Shown here: positions 9,976 to 19,836 of the stretch, one piece after another
Numbering within the stretch: the first letter of the stretch is position 1
Layout of the letters: the number at the start of each line of letters is the position of its first letter
Assembly: GCF_018613655.1 (NCBI RefSeq)
Contig: NZ_JAGGPW010000004.1
Location: forward strand, 462,627 to 526,626
Source of the DNA: Planococcus sp. ISL-109
GTDB taxonomy: Bacteria > Bacillota > Bacilli > Bacillales_A > Planococcaceae
DNA: 64,000 bases
Direction: 5' to 3'
The notes under the pieces: model-generated
Seen by the model: the letters and a program-made list of their open reading frames with translations, nothing else
Databases searched by the model: none
Told to the model about the DNA's origin: nothing
Translations under genes and position numbers: made by a program

Positions 9976-11208
9976 ATGTATACTACTATCCAAAAAACTG
10001 AAGACCTGATTCGCCCTCAGCTAGCAGCTGCAGACAAAATTGCTTTATACAATCAACAGAAAGTGCTAGAGGCATTCCATCGCCAAAAAGTGAGCGATCA
10101 CCACTTTCACCCCTCCACCGGTTATGGCTATGATGATGAAGGGCGGGATACATTGGAGCGTGTCTATGCGGATGTATTCAAAGCACAAGCGGCACTCGTC
10201 CGCCCGCAGATTATTTCCGGAACACACGCTATCACGATTGCGCTGTTCGGCATTTTGCGCCCCGGGGATGAATTGCTCTATATTACCGGCCAGCCTTATG
10301 ACACGCTCGTGTCTATCGTGTCGGGAGGAGAACAGGATACCGGGTCACTAAAGGATTTCGGCATCAGTTATAGGCACATTGAGCTGACTGAAGACCACGC
10401 AGTAGATTGGGCGGCGGTTAGAGCGGCGGCAAACACCAACACCAAAATGATCGCAATACAGCGCTCGAGAGGCTATGACACCCGTCCTTCTTTTACTATA
10501 CGTGACATTGAAGTGATGGTGAAGCGGATCCGTGAGATCAAGCCGGATGCTGTCATTTTTGTTGATAATTGCTATGGTGAATTCGTGGAACTGAGAGAAC
10601 CGATCGAAGTCGGCGCGGATCTGATGGCAGGATCTTTAATTAAAAATCCGGGAGGGGGACTGGCCAAGATCGGTGGTTATATTGCCGGAAGACACAGTTT
10701 TGTGGAAAAATGCGCTTACCGCATGACTTCACCGGGTATAGGAGGGGAGGCTGGCGCTTCACTTAATGCGCTGGCGGATATGTACCAAGGTTTTTTTATG
10801 GCGCCACATATCGTTTCCCAATCATTAAAAGGCGCCATTTTTACAGCAGCTCTTTTGGAAACGGCTGGTATGGCGACAAGTCCGCATTTTACGGCTGAAC
10901 GCACCGATTTGATCCAGTCAGTATCGTTCCAGACAGCTGAGCAAATGATCGCCTTTTGCCAAACAATCCAAGCGAATTCACCGGTCAATGCCCAATTCTT
11001 GCCGGTACCGGCATATATGCCTGGCTATGAAGATGATGTCATTATGGCAGCTGGCACATTTGTTCAAGGTGCCAGCATTGAATTGACGGCAGATGGCCCG
11101 CTGCGTGAGCCGTACACAGCATTTGTGCAAGGCGGTTTGACGTATGAACATGTGAAAATCGCGGTTATTAATGCTCTTCGGGCATTGGAGAAGAAAAATC
11201 TGCTGTAA
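9976..11208 (+). CDS. ynbB: PLP-dependent enzyme of the YnbB / methionine gamma-lyase-like ('aluminium resistance') family
   Basis: 410 residues, fold type I PLP enzyme. Visible sites are the SGTHA cofactor turn, VDNCYGEF with the PLP-binding aspartate, and GSLIKNPGGG with the Schiff-base lysine. The family was named from an aluminium tolerance screen and is often annotated as a methionine gamma-lyase; its real substrate is not established. In B. subtilis ynbB also lies just before glnRA, so position supports the name; hflX (ynbA) is missing here. ATG 9976 is chosen because of GGAGA upstream, and ATG 9964 lacks a site. Confidence 0.9.
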   Translation: MYTTIQKTEDLIRPQLAAADKIALYNQQKVLEAFHRQKVSDHHFHPSTGYGYDDEGRDTLERVYADVFKAQAALVRPQIISGTHAITIALFGILRPGDELLYITGQPYDTLVSIVSGGEQDTGSLKDFGISYRHIELTEDHAVDWAAVRAAANTNTKMIAIQRSRGYDTRPSFTIRDIEVMVKRIREIKPDAVIFVDNCYGEFVELREPIEVGADLMAGSLIKNPGGGLAKIGGYIAGRHSFVEKCAYRMTSPGIGGEAGASLNALADMYQGFFMAPHIVSQSLKGAIFTAALLETAGMATSPHFTAERTDLIQSVSFQTAEQMIAFCQTIQANSPVNAQFLPVPAYMPGYEDDVIMAAGTFVQGASIELTADGPLREPYTAFVQGGLTYEHVKIAVINALRALEKKNLL

Positions 11209-11242
11209 GTGAATGCAAAGAACTAGCATAAATGAAAAATCA

Positions 11243-11282
11243 TGTAAGAAAATCTAACATCAGTTTGACAAATAACCTGACA
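11243..11282 (+). promoter_or_regulatory. Two GlnR operators before glnRA
   Basis: Site 1 at 11243-11259 is a perfect match to TGTNA-N7-TNACA (TGTAA, seven bases, TAACA). Site 2 at 11266-11282 (TGACA-N7-TGACA) has one mismatch and overlaps the -35 box. The six-base gap and the positions relative to the promoter match the B. subtilis glnRA arrangement. GlnR bound with feedback-inhibited glutamine synthetase would block transcription under nitrogen excess. Confidence 0.85.
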
Positions 11283-11293
11283 TGTAATAAACT
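11265..11293 (+). promoter_or_regulatory. glnRA promoter
   Basis: TTGACA at 11265-11270, a 17-bp spacer and TAAACT at 11288-11293. The -35 box lies inside the second GlnR operator, which explains repression. Confidence 0.7.
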
Positions 11294-11327
11294 GAAAATG
11301 TAGTAATTATTGAAATGGGTGAAACTT

Positions 11328-11714
11328 ATGACAAATCGGGTTCGCCGCACGATGCCCATTCTCCCGATCAGCATCGTCATGCAGCTGACGGATTTGACAG
11401 CACGGCAGATCCGCTATTACGAAGAACAGAAGCTGATCAGCCCTGCTAGAACAAATGGCAATAAGCGCATGTTTTCCTTAAATGATGTCGATGCACTAAT
11501 CGAGATCAAGGATTATCTGGAGCAGGGTCTCAATGTCGCGGGCATCAGAAAACTGCATGAAACAAAAGAGACGCCACGAAATGACCAAGCCGAGCCGAAA
11601 ACATTGAGTGATGCAGAGCTTCGCAGTTTGCTGCGAGAGGAAATGAAGCATCAGGCCAGGCCATTTGATAAGGCGTTTCAACGACAAGGTGATTTATCCC
11701 GCTTCTTTAAATGA
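11328..11714 (+). CDS. glnR: Glutamine synthetase repressor GlnR
   Basis: 128 residues, MerR-type winged helix. The DNA-binding segment is LTARQIRYYEEQKLISPARTN, and the C-terminal tail ends FQRQGDLSRFFK, matching the GlnR autoinhibitory tail that glutamine synthetase relieves. The start is ATG 11328; the B. subtilis protein also begins four to six residues before the RRxMP segment. glnA follows after 38 bases in one operon. Confidence 0.97.
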   Translation: MTNRVRRTMPILPISIVMQLTDLTARQIRYYEEQKLISPARTNGNKRMFSLNDVDALIEIKDYLEQGLNVAGIRKLHETKETPRNDQAEPKTLSDAELRSLLREEMKHQARPFDKAFQRQGDLSRFFK

Positions 11715-11752
11715 GTGGGTTACATAATATAACTTAGGAGAGTGAACAGTTC

Positions 11753-13087
11753 ATGGGCAAGTTTACAAAAGAAGACATTATTCGTTTAGTAAAAGAAGAA
11801 GACGTCAATTTTATCCGCCTGCAATTCACCGATATTCTGGGAGTTATTAAAAACGTAGAAATTCCGACATCTCAGCTTGATAAAGCACTCGATAACAAAA
11901 TGATGTTCGATGGTTCATCGATCGACGGATTTGTCCGCATCGAAGAATCTGATATGTACTTGTTCCCGGACCTTGATACATGGGTCGTATTCCCATGGAT
12001 TACCGGAAAAGGGAAAGTCGCACGTTTGATTTGCGATATTTACAACGCCGATGGCACGCCGTTTGCAGGAGATCCGCGCACGAACTTGAAGCGCGTATTG
12101 AAAGAAATGGAAGAGCACGGCTTTACACATTTCAACCTCGGACCTGAGCCGGAATTCTTCCTGTTCAAACTTGATGACAGAGGCGAACCATCTCTTGAAC
12201 TGAATGACCACGGTGGCTATTTTGACCTTGCACCGATGGACCTTGGTGAAAACTGCCGACGCGACATTGTCCTTGAGCTTGAAGAAATGGGCTTCGAAAT
12301 TGAAGCGTCCCACCACGAAGTGGCACCAGGACAGCACGAAATCGACTTTAAATATGCAGATGCCATCAAAGCTTGCGATGATATCCAGACGTTCAAACTG
12401 GTTGTTAAAACGATCGCACGCAAACACGGCCTTCATGCAACATTCATGCCGAAACCATTGTTCGGCGTCAACGGTTCGGGCATGCATATGAATGTTTCCT
12501 TGTTCAAAGGCGACGTAAATGCGTTTCTTGATGAAGACGGCGATATGAAATTGAGCAAAACCGCTTACCAGTTCATGGCGGGCATCATCGAGCACGCGAA
12601 AGGATTTACTGCGGTGACAAACCCGACAGTCAATTCATACAAACGTCTCGTGCCAGGCTATGAAGCACCTTGCTATATCGCATGGTCAGGCCAGAACCGT
12701 AGCCCATTGGTACGGATTCCTGCTTCTCGCGGTCTGTCGACACGCGTGGAAGTGCGTTCTGTTGACCCAGCTGCGAACCCTTACTTGGCAATGGCTGTCC
12801 TTCTTGGCGCCGGCCTTGACGGCATCAAGCGTGATCTAACGCCGCCAAAAGCTGTAGACCGCAATATTTATGCAATGAACAGAAAAGAGCGCAAAGAAGT
12901 TGGCATTGAAGATTTGCCAGGCTCATTGTCTGCAGCTCTTGATGAGTTGCAAAACGATGAGGTCATGACAAAAGCACTTGGTTCGCATATTCTCAACAAC
13001 TTTGTGGAAGCGAAGGAAATTGAATGGGATATGTTCAGAACAAGCGTCCACCCTTGGGAGCGCGAGCAATATTTGAAAATGTATTAA
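11753..13087 (+). CDS. glnA: Glutamine synthetase, type I-alpha
   Basis: 444 residues, exactly the Bacillus length. The catalytic motifs [20 protein letters not shown] and [10 protein letters not shown] are present. R62 and E304, which govern feedback inhibition by glutamine in the I-alpha class, are both conserved. The adenylylation tyrosine region of the I-beta class is absent. The enzyme forms a dodecamer that makes glutamine from glutamate and ammonia; its feedback-inhibited form activates GlnR and sequesters TnrA in Bacillus. The gene ends at a strong terminator. Confidence 0.99.
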   Translation: MGKFTKEDIIRLVKEEDVNFIRLQFTDILGVIKNVEIPTSQLDKALDNKMMFDGSSIDGFVRIEESDMYLFPDLDTWVVFPWITGKGKVARLICDIYNADGTPFAGDPRTNLKRVLKEMEEHGFTHFNLGPEPEFFLFKLDDRGEPSLELNDHGGYFDLAPMDLGENCRRDIVLELEEMGFEIEASHHEVAPGQHEIDFKYADAIKACDDIQTFKLVVKTIARKHGLHATFMPKPLFGVNGSGMHMNVSLFKGDVNAFLDEDGDMKLSKTAYQFMAGIIEHAKGFTAVTNPTVNSYKRLVPGYEAPCYIAWSGQNRSPLVRIPASRGLSTRVEVRSVDPAANPYLAMAVLLGAGLDGIKRDLTPPKAVDRNIYAMNRKERKEVGIEDLPGSLSAALDELQNDEVMTKALGSHILNNFVEAKEIEWDMFRTSVHPWEREQYLKMY

Positions 13088-13090
13088 TCC

Positions 13091-13120
13091 AAAACCGGAG
13101 CCCAGAGCTCCGGTTTTTTT
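13091..13120 (+). terminator. Intrinsic terminator after glnA
   Basis: AAAACCGGAGC and GCTCCGGTTTT flank a short loop and run into seven T residues. Confidence 0.95.
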
Positions 13121-13217
13121 GTGTTGAGCCTAGCTCTGGGACTTCTGAAGAGGAAAACGAACGCGTTATGCTAAATTAAATCAAAAGATTGCATCCTTTC
13201 ACATATACGTTAGGAAG

Positions 13218-13246
13218 TGGAAACGTGGTAAGATTTTACTTATTAT
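13218..13246 (+). promoter_or_regulatory. Possible promoter for the 178-residue unknown gene
   Basis: TGGAAA at 13218-13223, 17 bases, TATTAT at 13241-13246, about 30 bases before the start codon. The -35 box is a moderate match. Confidence 0.45.
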
Positions 13247-13275
13247 GAAAGAACTTTTACATTTGGAGGGGTAAC

Positions 13276-13812
13276 ATGCGGTTTTTAAATGTCATTGTAG
13301 TATTTCTCATCGCGTTTTCACTGAGTGGAATCGCTTTATATGCCATCGGGCCGAATCTTTCGACAGAAGCGGTGACGCAAAGAGCATTAACACAGCTTGA
13401 AGAAAGCGGCAAGATGGAGGAAATGGTTCAGTATATCGAGTCGGATCCAAAAGTGAATCAGTATATGGAACAACTGGAAACTCAGGCAAATGTTCAACAG
13501 GACCTGCAAAGTGGCACTAATGAGTCTGCTGATGGGACAAAAGAGGAAATGTTGGAAACCACTGCTGAAGATGCTGGAAACCGGTTAAATGCGCCAGAAG
13601 ACGAAACTTTGGCATTCGAGACGAAAGAAGACGCTGCAAAAACCGTCATAAAGAAAGTCGGCTTCCGAAATTTATTGAAAATGAAAAATGCTGTGGAAAA
13701 CGACACGATGACCGCACCGGAAGTCTTGAAGGAACTGGAAGAGGATTTAAACGAAGAGGAAATGATGGCCTTGAAAGTAATGATCTTTAAGGAATGGCAA
13801 AACCGAAATTAA
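13276..13812 (+). CDS. Unknown secreted or membrane-anchored protein
   Basis: 178 residues; I do not recognise a family. Residues 4-24 form one hydrophobic helix, either a signal peptide or an anchor. The rest is very acidic (Glu, Asp) and predicted helical, with repeated 'EE' patterns and no cysteines or obvious catalytic motif. Near residue 140 a basic patch (KKVGFRNLLKMK) interrupts the acidic region. TTGGAGGGG gives a good ribosome binding site. The gene stands alone between the glnA terminator and a small gene. A cell-envelope or spore-independent regulatory role cannot be told apart from sequence alone. Confidence 0.75.
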   Translation: MRFLNVIVVFLIAFSLSGIALYAIGPNLSTEAVTQRALTQLEESGKMEEMVQYIESDPKVNQYMEQLETQANVQQDLQSGTNESADGTKEEMLETTAEDAGNRLNAPEDETLAFETKEDAAKTVIKKVGFRNLLKMKNAVENDTMTAPEVLKELEEDLNEEEMMALKVMIFKEWQNRN

Positions 13813-13872
13813 GCGCAATTTGTGCTACACTTAAGAATGCATATTCATTCTTTTTTGAAGGGAGGAATCTCG

Positions 13873-14073
13873 GTGAAAACTTTTCAAGTAGAATTCTTCT
13901 TTGATCAAGGAAACTCCATTGTCCATAGTGTAAAAGCAATCGACAAGGAATCGGCCATGAGCCAAATCCCGTCGAATGGCACATACGAACTAACTGATGA
14001 AGCTAGCGGAAAAATATACCGCATCACAATCAACTTGGTTAAATACATTGTCATTGGAGAAGCCAAAATTTAG
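13873..14073 (+). CDS. Small conserved-looking hypothetical protein
   Basis: 66 residues, unrecognised. The sequence starts MKTFQVEFFFDQGN and alternates hydrophobic and polar residues, suggesting a small beta-rich fold without a membrane segment. GTG 13873 is chosen because AAGGGAGGA lies nine to fourteen bases before it; upstream in-frame ATGs have no ribosome binding site. It is followed at once by an exceptionally long terminator hairpin. Confidence 0.7.
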   Translation: MKTFQVEFFFDQGNSIVHSVKAIDKESAMSQIPSNGTYELTDEASGKIYRITINLVKYIVIGEAKI

Positions 14074-14134
14074 TAATAGTTCAATATAAAAAAGCTGGTG
14101 CATATTGCACCAGCTTTTTTATATTGAACTATTA
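14074..14134. terminator. Very long perfect inverted repeat, likely terminator
   Basis: A perfect 29-bp inverted repeat (14074-14102 with 14106-14134) with a three-base TAT loop. The centre is AAAAAAGCTGGTGCA with its complement, so it has A/T tracts on both sides and should stop transcription both ways. The outer AT-rich part is longer than needed for termination. Confidence 0.85.
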
Positions 14135-14165
14135 AGTTTACATAATATGATTATTTTGAATGAAA

Positions 14166-14218
14166 AGAGACATAGAAAAAAGGAGGAAGCATGTTTTCTA
14201 CCTTTTTTCTATGTCTCT
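14166..14218 (-). terminator. Terminator of lexA
   Basis: An 18-bp perfect stem (AGAGACATAGAAAAAAGG at 14166-14183 with its complement at 14201-14218) and a 17-base loop, followed on the minus strand by TTTCATT. It lies 19 bases beyond the lexA stop. Confidence 0.8.
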
Positions 14219-14236
14219 AATTAATAAAGATAAAAT

Positions 14237-14857
14237 TTAATGGATCTGGCGGTAAACGCCAACGACTTTTCCGAGAATGCTCACTTGGTCTACGATGATC
14301 GGATCCATTGAAGAGTTTTCCGGCTGTAAGCGGAAGTAATTGTCCTCACGGAAAAAACGTTTGACGGTCGCTTCATTTTCTTCGGTCATAGCAACGACGA
14401 TATCGCCGTTATTGGCTGTTTGTTGTTGTTTGACGACCACATAATCGCCGTTTAGAATGCCTGCCTCGATCATACTTTCACCCATGATTTCAAGCATGAA
14501 GATGTGGTCTTCCTCTGTTCCGTATGTTTGCGGCAGCGGGAAGTACTCCTCGATGTTTTCAATCGCAGTGATCGGTATGCCGGCAGTAACTTTACCGATA
14601 AGCGGAACGTGCAGCACGGGGCTTTTATCGATCAGTGAATCTTCTGAGCCGATAATTTCGATTGCTCTCGGTTTTGTCGGGTCTCTGCGGATCAAGCCTT
14701 TGCTTTCGAGTCTAGCTAGATGGCCATGTACAGTCGAACTCGAAGCTAACCCTACAGCTTCTCCAATTTCGCGGACAGACGGTGGATAACCTTTTGCACG
14801 GACTTCATCTTTTATGAAATTCAGGATGTCTTCCTGACGCTTGGATACTTTTTTCAC
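14237..14857 (-). CDS. lexA: SOS repressor LexA
   Basis: 206 residues. The winged helix-turn-helix reads [20 protein letters not shown]. The self-cleavage bond is A92-G93 (KVTAGIPI), and the catalytic serine and lysine are S128 (MGESM) and K166 (ATVKRF). RecA filaments trigger the cleavage and relieve SOS repression. The start is GTG 14857: AGAGGTG lies just upstream and the alternative GTG at 14866 is itself part of that ribosome binding site. It is divergent from yneA-yneB, as in Bacillus, with LexA boxes between. Confidence 0.98.
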   Translation of the reverse strand: MKKVSKRQEDILNFIKDEVRAKGYPPSVREIGEAVGLASSSTVHGHLARLESKGLIRRDPTKPRAIEIIGSEDSLIDKSPVLHVPLIGKVTAGIPITAIENIEEYFPLPQTYGTEEDHIFMLEIMGESMIEAGILNGDYVVVKQQQTANNGDIVVAMTEENEATVKRFFREDNYFRLQPENSSMDPIIVDQVSILGKVVGVYRQIH

Positions 14858-14901
14858 CAGTTTCACCTCTTTATAGGATTTCTTAATGATTAACTATCCT
14901 T

Positions 14902-14930
14902 ATTATAACAACTTGGGCACTGAAATGCAA
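14902..14930 (-). promoter_or_regulatory. lexA promoter
   Basis: On the minus strand TTGCAT (plus 14925-14930), a 17-bp spacer and a perfect TATAAT (plus 14902-14907). Confidence 0.85.
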
Positions 14931-14941
14931 ACATAGGTTCG
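14928..14941 (-). promoter_or_regulatory. LexA box at the lexA promoter
   Basis: CAAAC-ATAG-GTTCG differs by one base from the Gram-positive SOS box CGAAC-N4-GTTCG. It overlaps the lexA -35 box and fits autoregulation. Confidence 0.85.
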
Positions 14942-14950
14942 AATTTTTTC

Positions 14951-14980
14951 TTGACAAGAAACATCTGTTCGCTTTAATAT
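14951..14980 (+). promoter_or_regulatory. yneA-yneB promoter
   Basis: Perfect TTGACA at 14951-14956, 18-bp spacer, TAATAT at 14975-14980. A strong promoter that would need tight repression. Confidence 0.85.
14958..14971 (+). promoter_or_regulatory. LexA box in the yneA promoter spacer
   Basis: GAAAC-ATCT-GTTCG lies between the -35 and -10 boxes, with two mismatches to the consensus in the left half. Further partial boxes follow (AGAAC-ATAC-ATTCC at 14982-14995; CGAAC at 14995-14999). Confidence 0.7.
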
Positions 14981-15023
14981 GAGAACATACATTCCGAACA
15001 AAATTCTAAAGGAGGCGGCTTGA

Positions 15024-15991
<968 letters not shown>

Positions 15992-15995
15992 AATC

Positions 15996-16024
15996 TTGCA
16001 CAGTCCCGCCTTTTTTTGTACGAT
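15996..16024 (+). promoter_or_regulatory. Promoter of ynzC
   Basis: TTGCAC at 15996-16001, exactly 17 bases, TACGAT at 16019-16024, 25 bases before the start codon. Confidence 0.75.
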
Positions 16025-16049
16025 GGAGCAGTAGAAAGGGGGACTTTAC

Positions 16050-16283
16050 GTGTTATCTCCAGAAAAGATCAAGCGTATTAACGTGCTATCCAAAAAGTCC
16101 AAGCGAGACGGGCTTTCTAAAGAAGAGGCATCAGAACAAACTGCCCTTCGCGAGGAATACTTGCAGAATTTCCGGCAGTCAATGCGGGGGACGATTGAAA
16201 ACGTAACTGTCATCGATCCGGAAGGAAAAGACGTTACACCAGATAAAATCAAGAATATCCGAGAGAATAAGTATTTGAATTAA
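16050..16283 (+). CDS. ynzC: DUF896 protein YnzC
   Basis: 77 residues, short helical hairpin typical of the family. The motif LSPEKIKRINVLSKKSK is followed by TALREEYLQNFR and a C-terminal VTVIDPEGKDVTP. YnzC lies in the SOS region of Bacillus, but its function is unknown. GTG 16050 is supported by AAAGGGGG. The gene's last codons form the left arm of its own terminator. Confidence 0.95.
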   Translation: MLSPEKIKRINVLSKKSKRDGLSKEEASEQTALREEYLQNFRQSMRGTIENVTVIDPEGKDVTPDKIKNIRENKYLN

Positions 16284-16300
16284 TACTTATTCTCTTTTTT
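16262..16300 (+). terminator. Terminator overlapping the end of ynzC
   Basis: A 14-bp stem (AGAGAATAAGTATT at 16262-16275 with its complement at 16282-16295) followed by TTTTT. It begins inside the coding sequence. Confidence 0.9.
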
Positions 16301-16369
16301 CGTTGTATTCTTTCCTATAGTTGACTAAACTAAAATAGGATTAAATTTAGTTTCAGAGAGGATGTAACA

Positions 16370-18370
16370 ATGTCAAATCATGCAGATCAGCTCGCAGTTA
16401 CAACTATTCGAACACTTTCAATCGATGCTATCGAAAAAGCGAACTCGGGACACCCGGGACTTCCAATGGGCGCCGCACCAATGGCGTATACACTCTGGAC
16501 AAAGTACATGAACCACAATCCGAAAAACCCAGATTGGTTCAACCGTGACCGTTTCGTCCTATCAGCAGGGCACGGCTCTATGCTGCTATACAGCTTGCTT
16601 CACTTAAGCGGATATGGTTTAACGATGGACGAGATCAAGAATTTCCGACAGTGGGATTCGAAAACGCCTGGCCACCCGGAATTCGGTCATACAGCTGGTG
16701 TTGAAGCGACGACTGGCCCACTTGGCCAAGGAATCGGCATGGCTGTCGGTATGGCTATGGCTGAACGCCACTTGGCAGCTACATACAATAAAGAAGGACT
16801 TGATATCGTCGACCATCATACGTTCGCTCTTTGCGGAGACGGCGACTTGATGGAAGGCGTTGCCGGAGAAGCGATTTCCCTTGCCGGTCATTTGAAACTA
16901 GATAAATTGGTCGTTCTTTACGATAGCAATGATATTTCGCTGGATGGCGATTTGTCGATGAGCTTTTCAGAAAACATTCAAAAACGTTTTGAGTCGTACG
17001 GCTGGAACTACCTGCACGTAGAAAACGGCAACGATTTGGATGATTTGTCTGCAAAAATTGCGAAGGCAAAAAATGACACTGACAAACCGACATTGGTCGA
17101 AGTCAAAACAGTCATCGGCTATGGTTCCCCGAACAAATCCGGCAAAGCGGATTCACATGGAGCACCGCTCGGCGAAGATGAAATGAAACTGACGAAAGAA
17201 TACTATAAGTGGACGTTTGAAGAGGATTTCTACGTGCCGGAAGAAGTATATGAAACATTCAGTGAGGCGACAGAATCACTCGGTGCAAAAGCGGAAGCGG
17301 CATGGAATGAATTGTACAAGCAATACGAACAGCAGTATCCGGAACTTTCGGCTCAATTGCAATCCGCAATCCGCGGCGACCTGCCGGCTGATTTTGATGC
17401 CGATTTCCCTGAATACGAAGTAGGCAAATCGCAAGCGACACGCGCATCTTCCGGCGATATGGTCAATGCAATTGCAAAAGCAGTTCCGTCATTCTTCGGC
17501 GGCAGTGCCGATCTTGCCGGTTCGAACAAGACGAACATCAAAGGCGGCGGTGATTTTGATGCTGATCACCCGGAAGCCCGCAACATCTGGTTCGGAGTCC
17601 GTGAATTTGCGATGGGCGCTGCAATGAACGGCATGGCACTTCACGGCGGCTTGCGTGTGTTCGGCGGTACGTTCTTCGTATTCAGTGATTACGTCCGTCC
17701 AGCGATCCGTCTAGGCGCTTTGATGGGCTTACCGGTAACATACGTCTTCACTCACGATAGCGTAGCGGTCGGGGAAGATGGCCCAACGCATGAACCGGTC
17801 GAGCACTTGGCATCATTGCGTGCAATGCCGAACTTGAGCGTCATACGTCCGGCTGATGCGAACGAAACAAAAGCAGCGTGGCGCTTGGCACTTACTTCCA
17901 AGAACAAGCCTACTTTACTCGTACTATCCCGCCAAAACTTGCCGGTGTTAGAGACGACTGGTGAAAAAGCGGAGGCAGGCGTTGAAAAAGGCGCTTATGT
18001 CGTATCTCCTGCTGACGAGGCACAGGCACTTCTTCTGGCGACAGGCTCGGAAGTCAGCCTTGCTGTAGAAGCGCAGAAGCAATTGAAAGAGCAAGGCATT
18101 TCGGTGTCTGTTGTTTCGATGCCATCGTGGGATCGTTTTGAACAGCAAGACAAAGAGTATAAAGAATCCGTCTTGCCGAAAAGCATCACAAAACGCTTGG
18201 CAATTGAAATGGGCTCATCTTTCGGATGGGACCGTTATACAGGATTTGAAGGCGATATCTTAGCGATCGACCGCTTCGGTGCAAGTGCACCGGGCGAGAA
18301 GATCATTGAAGAATTCGGCTTTACACCAGACAACGTTGCAGCGAAAGTCAAGCATTTAATCAACGGCTAA
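16370..18370 (+). CDS. tkt: Transketolase
   Basis: 666 residues, full length. The thiamine diphosphate motif is [20 protein letters not shown], with [11 protein letters not shown] at the N-terminus and the pyrimidine-binding domain marked by [14 protein letters not shown]. It moves two-carbon units between pentose-phosphate sugars. AGAGGATGT precedes ATG 16370. Upstream, TTGTAT at 16303-16308 and TAAACT at 16326-16331 (17 apart) could serve as promoter, with TTGACT at 16321 as an alternative -35. Confidence 0.98.
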   Translation: MSNHADQLAVTTIRTLSIDAIEKANSGHPGLPMGAAPMAYTLWTKYMNHNPKNPDWFNRDRFVLSAGHGSMLLYSLLHLSGYGLTMDEIKNFRQWDSKTPGHPEFGHTAGVEATTGPLGQGIGMAVGMAMAERHLAATYNKEGLDIVDHHTFALCGDGDLMEGVAGEAISLAGHLKLDKLVVLYDSNDISLDGDLSMSFSENIQKRFESYGWNYLHVENGNDLDDLSAKIAKAKNDTDKPTLVEVKTVIGYGSPNKSGKADSHGAPLGEDEMKLTKEYYKWTFEEDFYVPEEVYETFSEATESLGAKAEAAWNELYKQYEQQYPELSAQLQSAIRGDLPADFDADFPEYEVGKSQATRASSGDMVNAIAKAVPSFFGGSADLAGSNKTNIKGGGDFDADHPEARNIWFGVREFAMGAAMNGMALHGGLRVFGGTFFVFSDYVRPAIRLGALMGLPVTYVFTHDSVAVGEDGPTHEPVEHLASLRAMPNLSVIRPADANETKAAWRLALTSKNKPTLLVLSRQNLPVLETTGEKAEAGVEKGAYVVSPADEAQALLLATGSEVSLAVEAQKQLKEQGISVSVVSMPSWDRFEQQDKEYKESVLPKSITKRLAIEMGSSFGWDRYTGFEGDILAIDRFGASAPGEKIIEEFGFTPDNVAAKVKHLING

Positions 18371-18414
18371 CTTTCCTTGGAATATATGTTCCATCATTTT
18401 AAACAGTTTATTTG

Positions 18415-18450
18415 AAACCGCCAGAGAACTCTTTCTGGCGGTTTTCTCTT
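18415..18450 (+). terminator. Terminator after tkt
   Basis: AAACCGCCAGA (18415-18425) pairs with TCTGGCGGTTT (18434-18444), then TTCTCTT. Confidence 0.85.
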
Positions 18451-18524
18451 GTCTGAAAACATTTTTTTGCCGGTTAAACTTTTCACAGCCCCCTCCGGTT
18501 ATAATCGAAATAAGGAGTGGGATT

Positions 18525-19749
18525 ATGAAGGAATTATGGAATTTAATACCAGCAACTGCTGTTTTTATCGCTCTAGGCATTGTTGGTTTTTTCGGGGGTA
18601 TCATGTTGCTGTTATCGGGGGAAAGGCAGTGGTTGCCGTTATTTTTCACAACATTGATCTTTCTATTTATCGTCTTTGTGCTGTCACTGCGGAAACTTTC
18701 CAGAATAAGATGGAAGCAGACCGCAGCTGGCTTTTTGTTGTCAGGACTCCTCCTATCGATTTGGCCGCTACATCAGCTGTATCTCGACACTAGACCAACT
18801 GTTTCTGCCGAGATTGACGCCTATATGTACATGCCATTTCAAGAGGATTCCAACCTGCAAGTGCTGGGTGAAACGCCTACTGTGGAATTCAAAGGGGAAT
18901 TGCCGCGGCTTGACGGTGCGACCGCGCTATACCCGGTATATGCTGCAACTGCAGAAATGCTGTACCCTGAAAAGTGGTATGACCCATATGACAGTGAAGT
19001 GATGGTTAATACCACACCTGATGCCTATTTGAATTTATTCAATGGCACAGTCGATGCCGTTTTTGCAGCAGGACCTTCCGAGGGGCAGCTGTAAACAGCA
19101 AAAGCAAAAGGGCTGCAGTTAAACTTAACGCCAATCGGCAAAGAAGCGTTGGTCTTTTTTGTCCATGCTGAGAATCCGGTGGATGCGCTGAGCACTGCTG
19201 ATATTCAAGCTATTTATAGCGGTAAGCAAACGAATTGGTCGGCACTCGGCGGTGAAGATCAACCAATACGTGCGTTCCAGCGGCCGGAAGACAGCGTACG
19301 CCAAACAGCATTGCTGAATTTCATGGGCGATGTCCCAGTGATGCGTGCGCCGATTGAAAACATGGAAGAAGGAATGGGCGGCATTATCGAGCAAGTTGCC
19401 GAATATAAAAACCATTCGAATGCGATCGGCTTTACGTTCAGGTTTTACGGGGGAAGAAATGGTTGGCAATGAGACCATTAAATACGTGGCGATAGACGGC
19501 ATTTCCCCGTCTGTAGAGACAATCCGCAATAATGAATACCCGTTGAGCTCGGAGTTTTATATCATCACCACACAATATAGCAGCGAGACATCATTGGAAG
19601 TAGCCGACTGGTTCACAGCTGCTCAGGGGCAGCGCCTCATTGAAAAGAGTGGTATGCACCGTAACGGCCCAACAGTGACTGAAAGGGGCTGTTGGCGATC
19701 TCTGTGCACGAAGCAAAATACGCGCCCTTGCTTATTCCGCATTTTTTAA
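18525..19749 (+). pseudogene. Decayed PstS-like phosphate-binding domain protein with N-terminal membrane segments
   Basis: The first 189 codons encode three hydrophobic helices (about 8-30, 35-53, 65-80), then a binding-protein start (GATALYPVYAATAEMLYP). An in-frame TAA at 19092-19094 stops it, but the same frame continues at once (TAKAKGLQLNLTPIGKEA, then VDALSTADIQAIYSGKQTNW). At a G5 run (19449-19453) one extra G shifts the frame; the next frame reads EEMVGNETIKYVAIDGISPS and continues to 19749. The last 40 codons look unusual and may hold a further lesion. Intact relatives would bind phosphate or a similar ligand outside the membrane. In B. subtilis this position holds sirA. Confidence 0.8.
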
Positions 19750-19836
19750 TCCCGTTCATATAGTCACGTCTCTAAATTTATAGTATAATCCTTTTTGGTG
19801 CATGATTTAATTGGCAACATGAAGGAGGTAATTTGT

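Noticed and set aside
14928-14945. AGGTTCGAATT as a second tRNA-like T-loop
   Set aside because: It is part of a LexA box over the lexA promoter, with no cloverleaf around it.
15996-16020. T7 run after yneB as a terminator
   Set aside because: No stem precedes it; it lies inside the 17-base spacer of the ynzC promoter.
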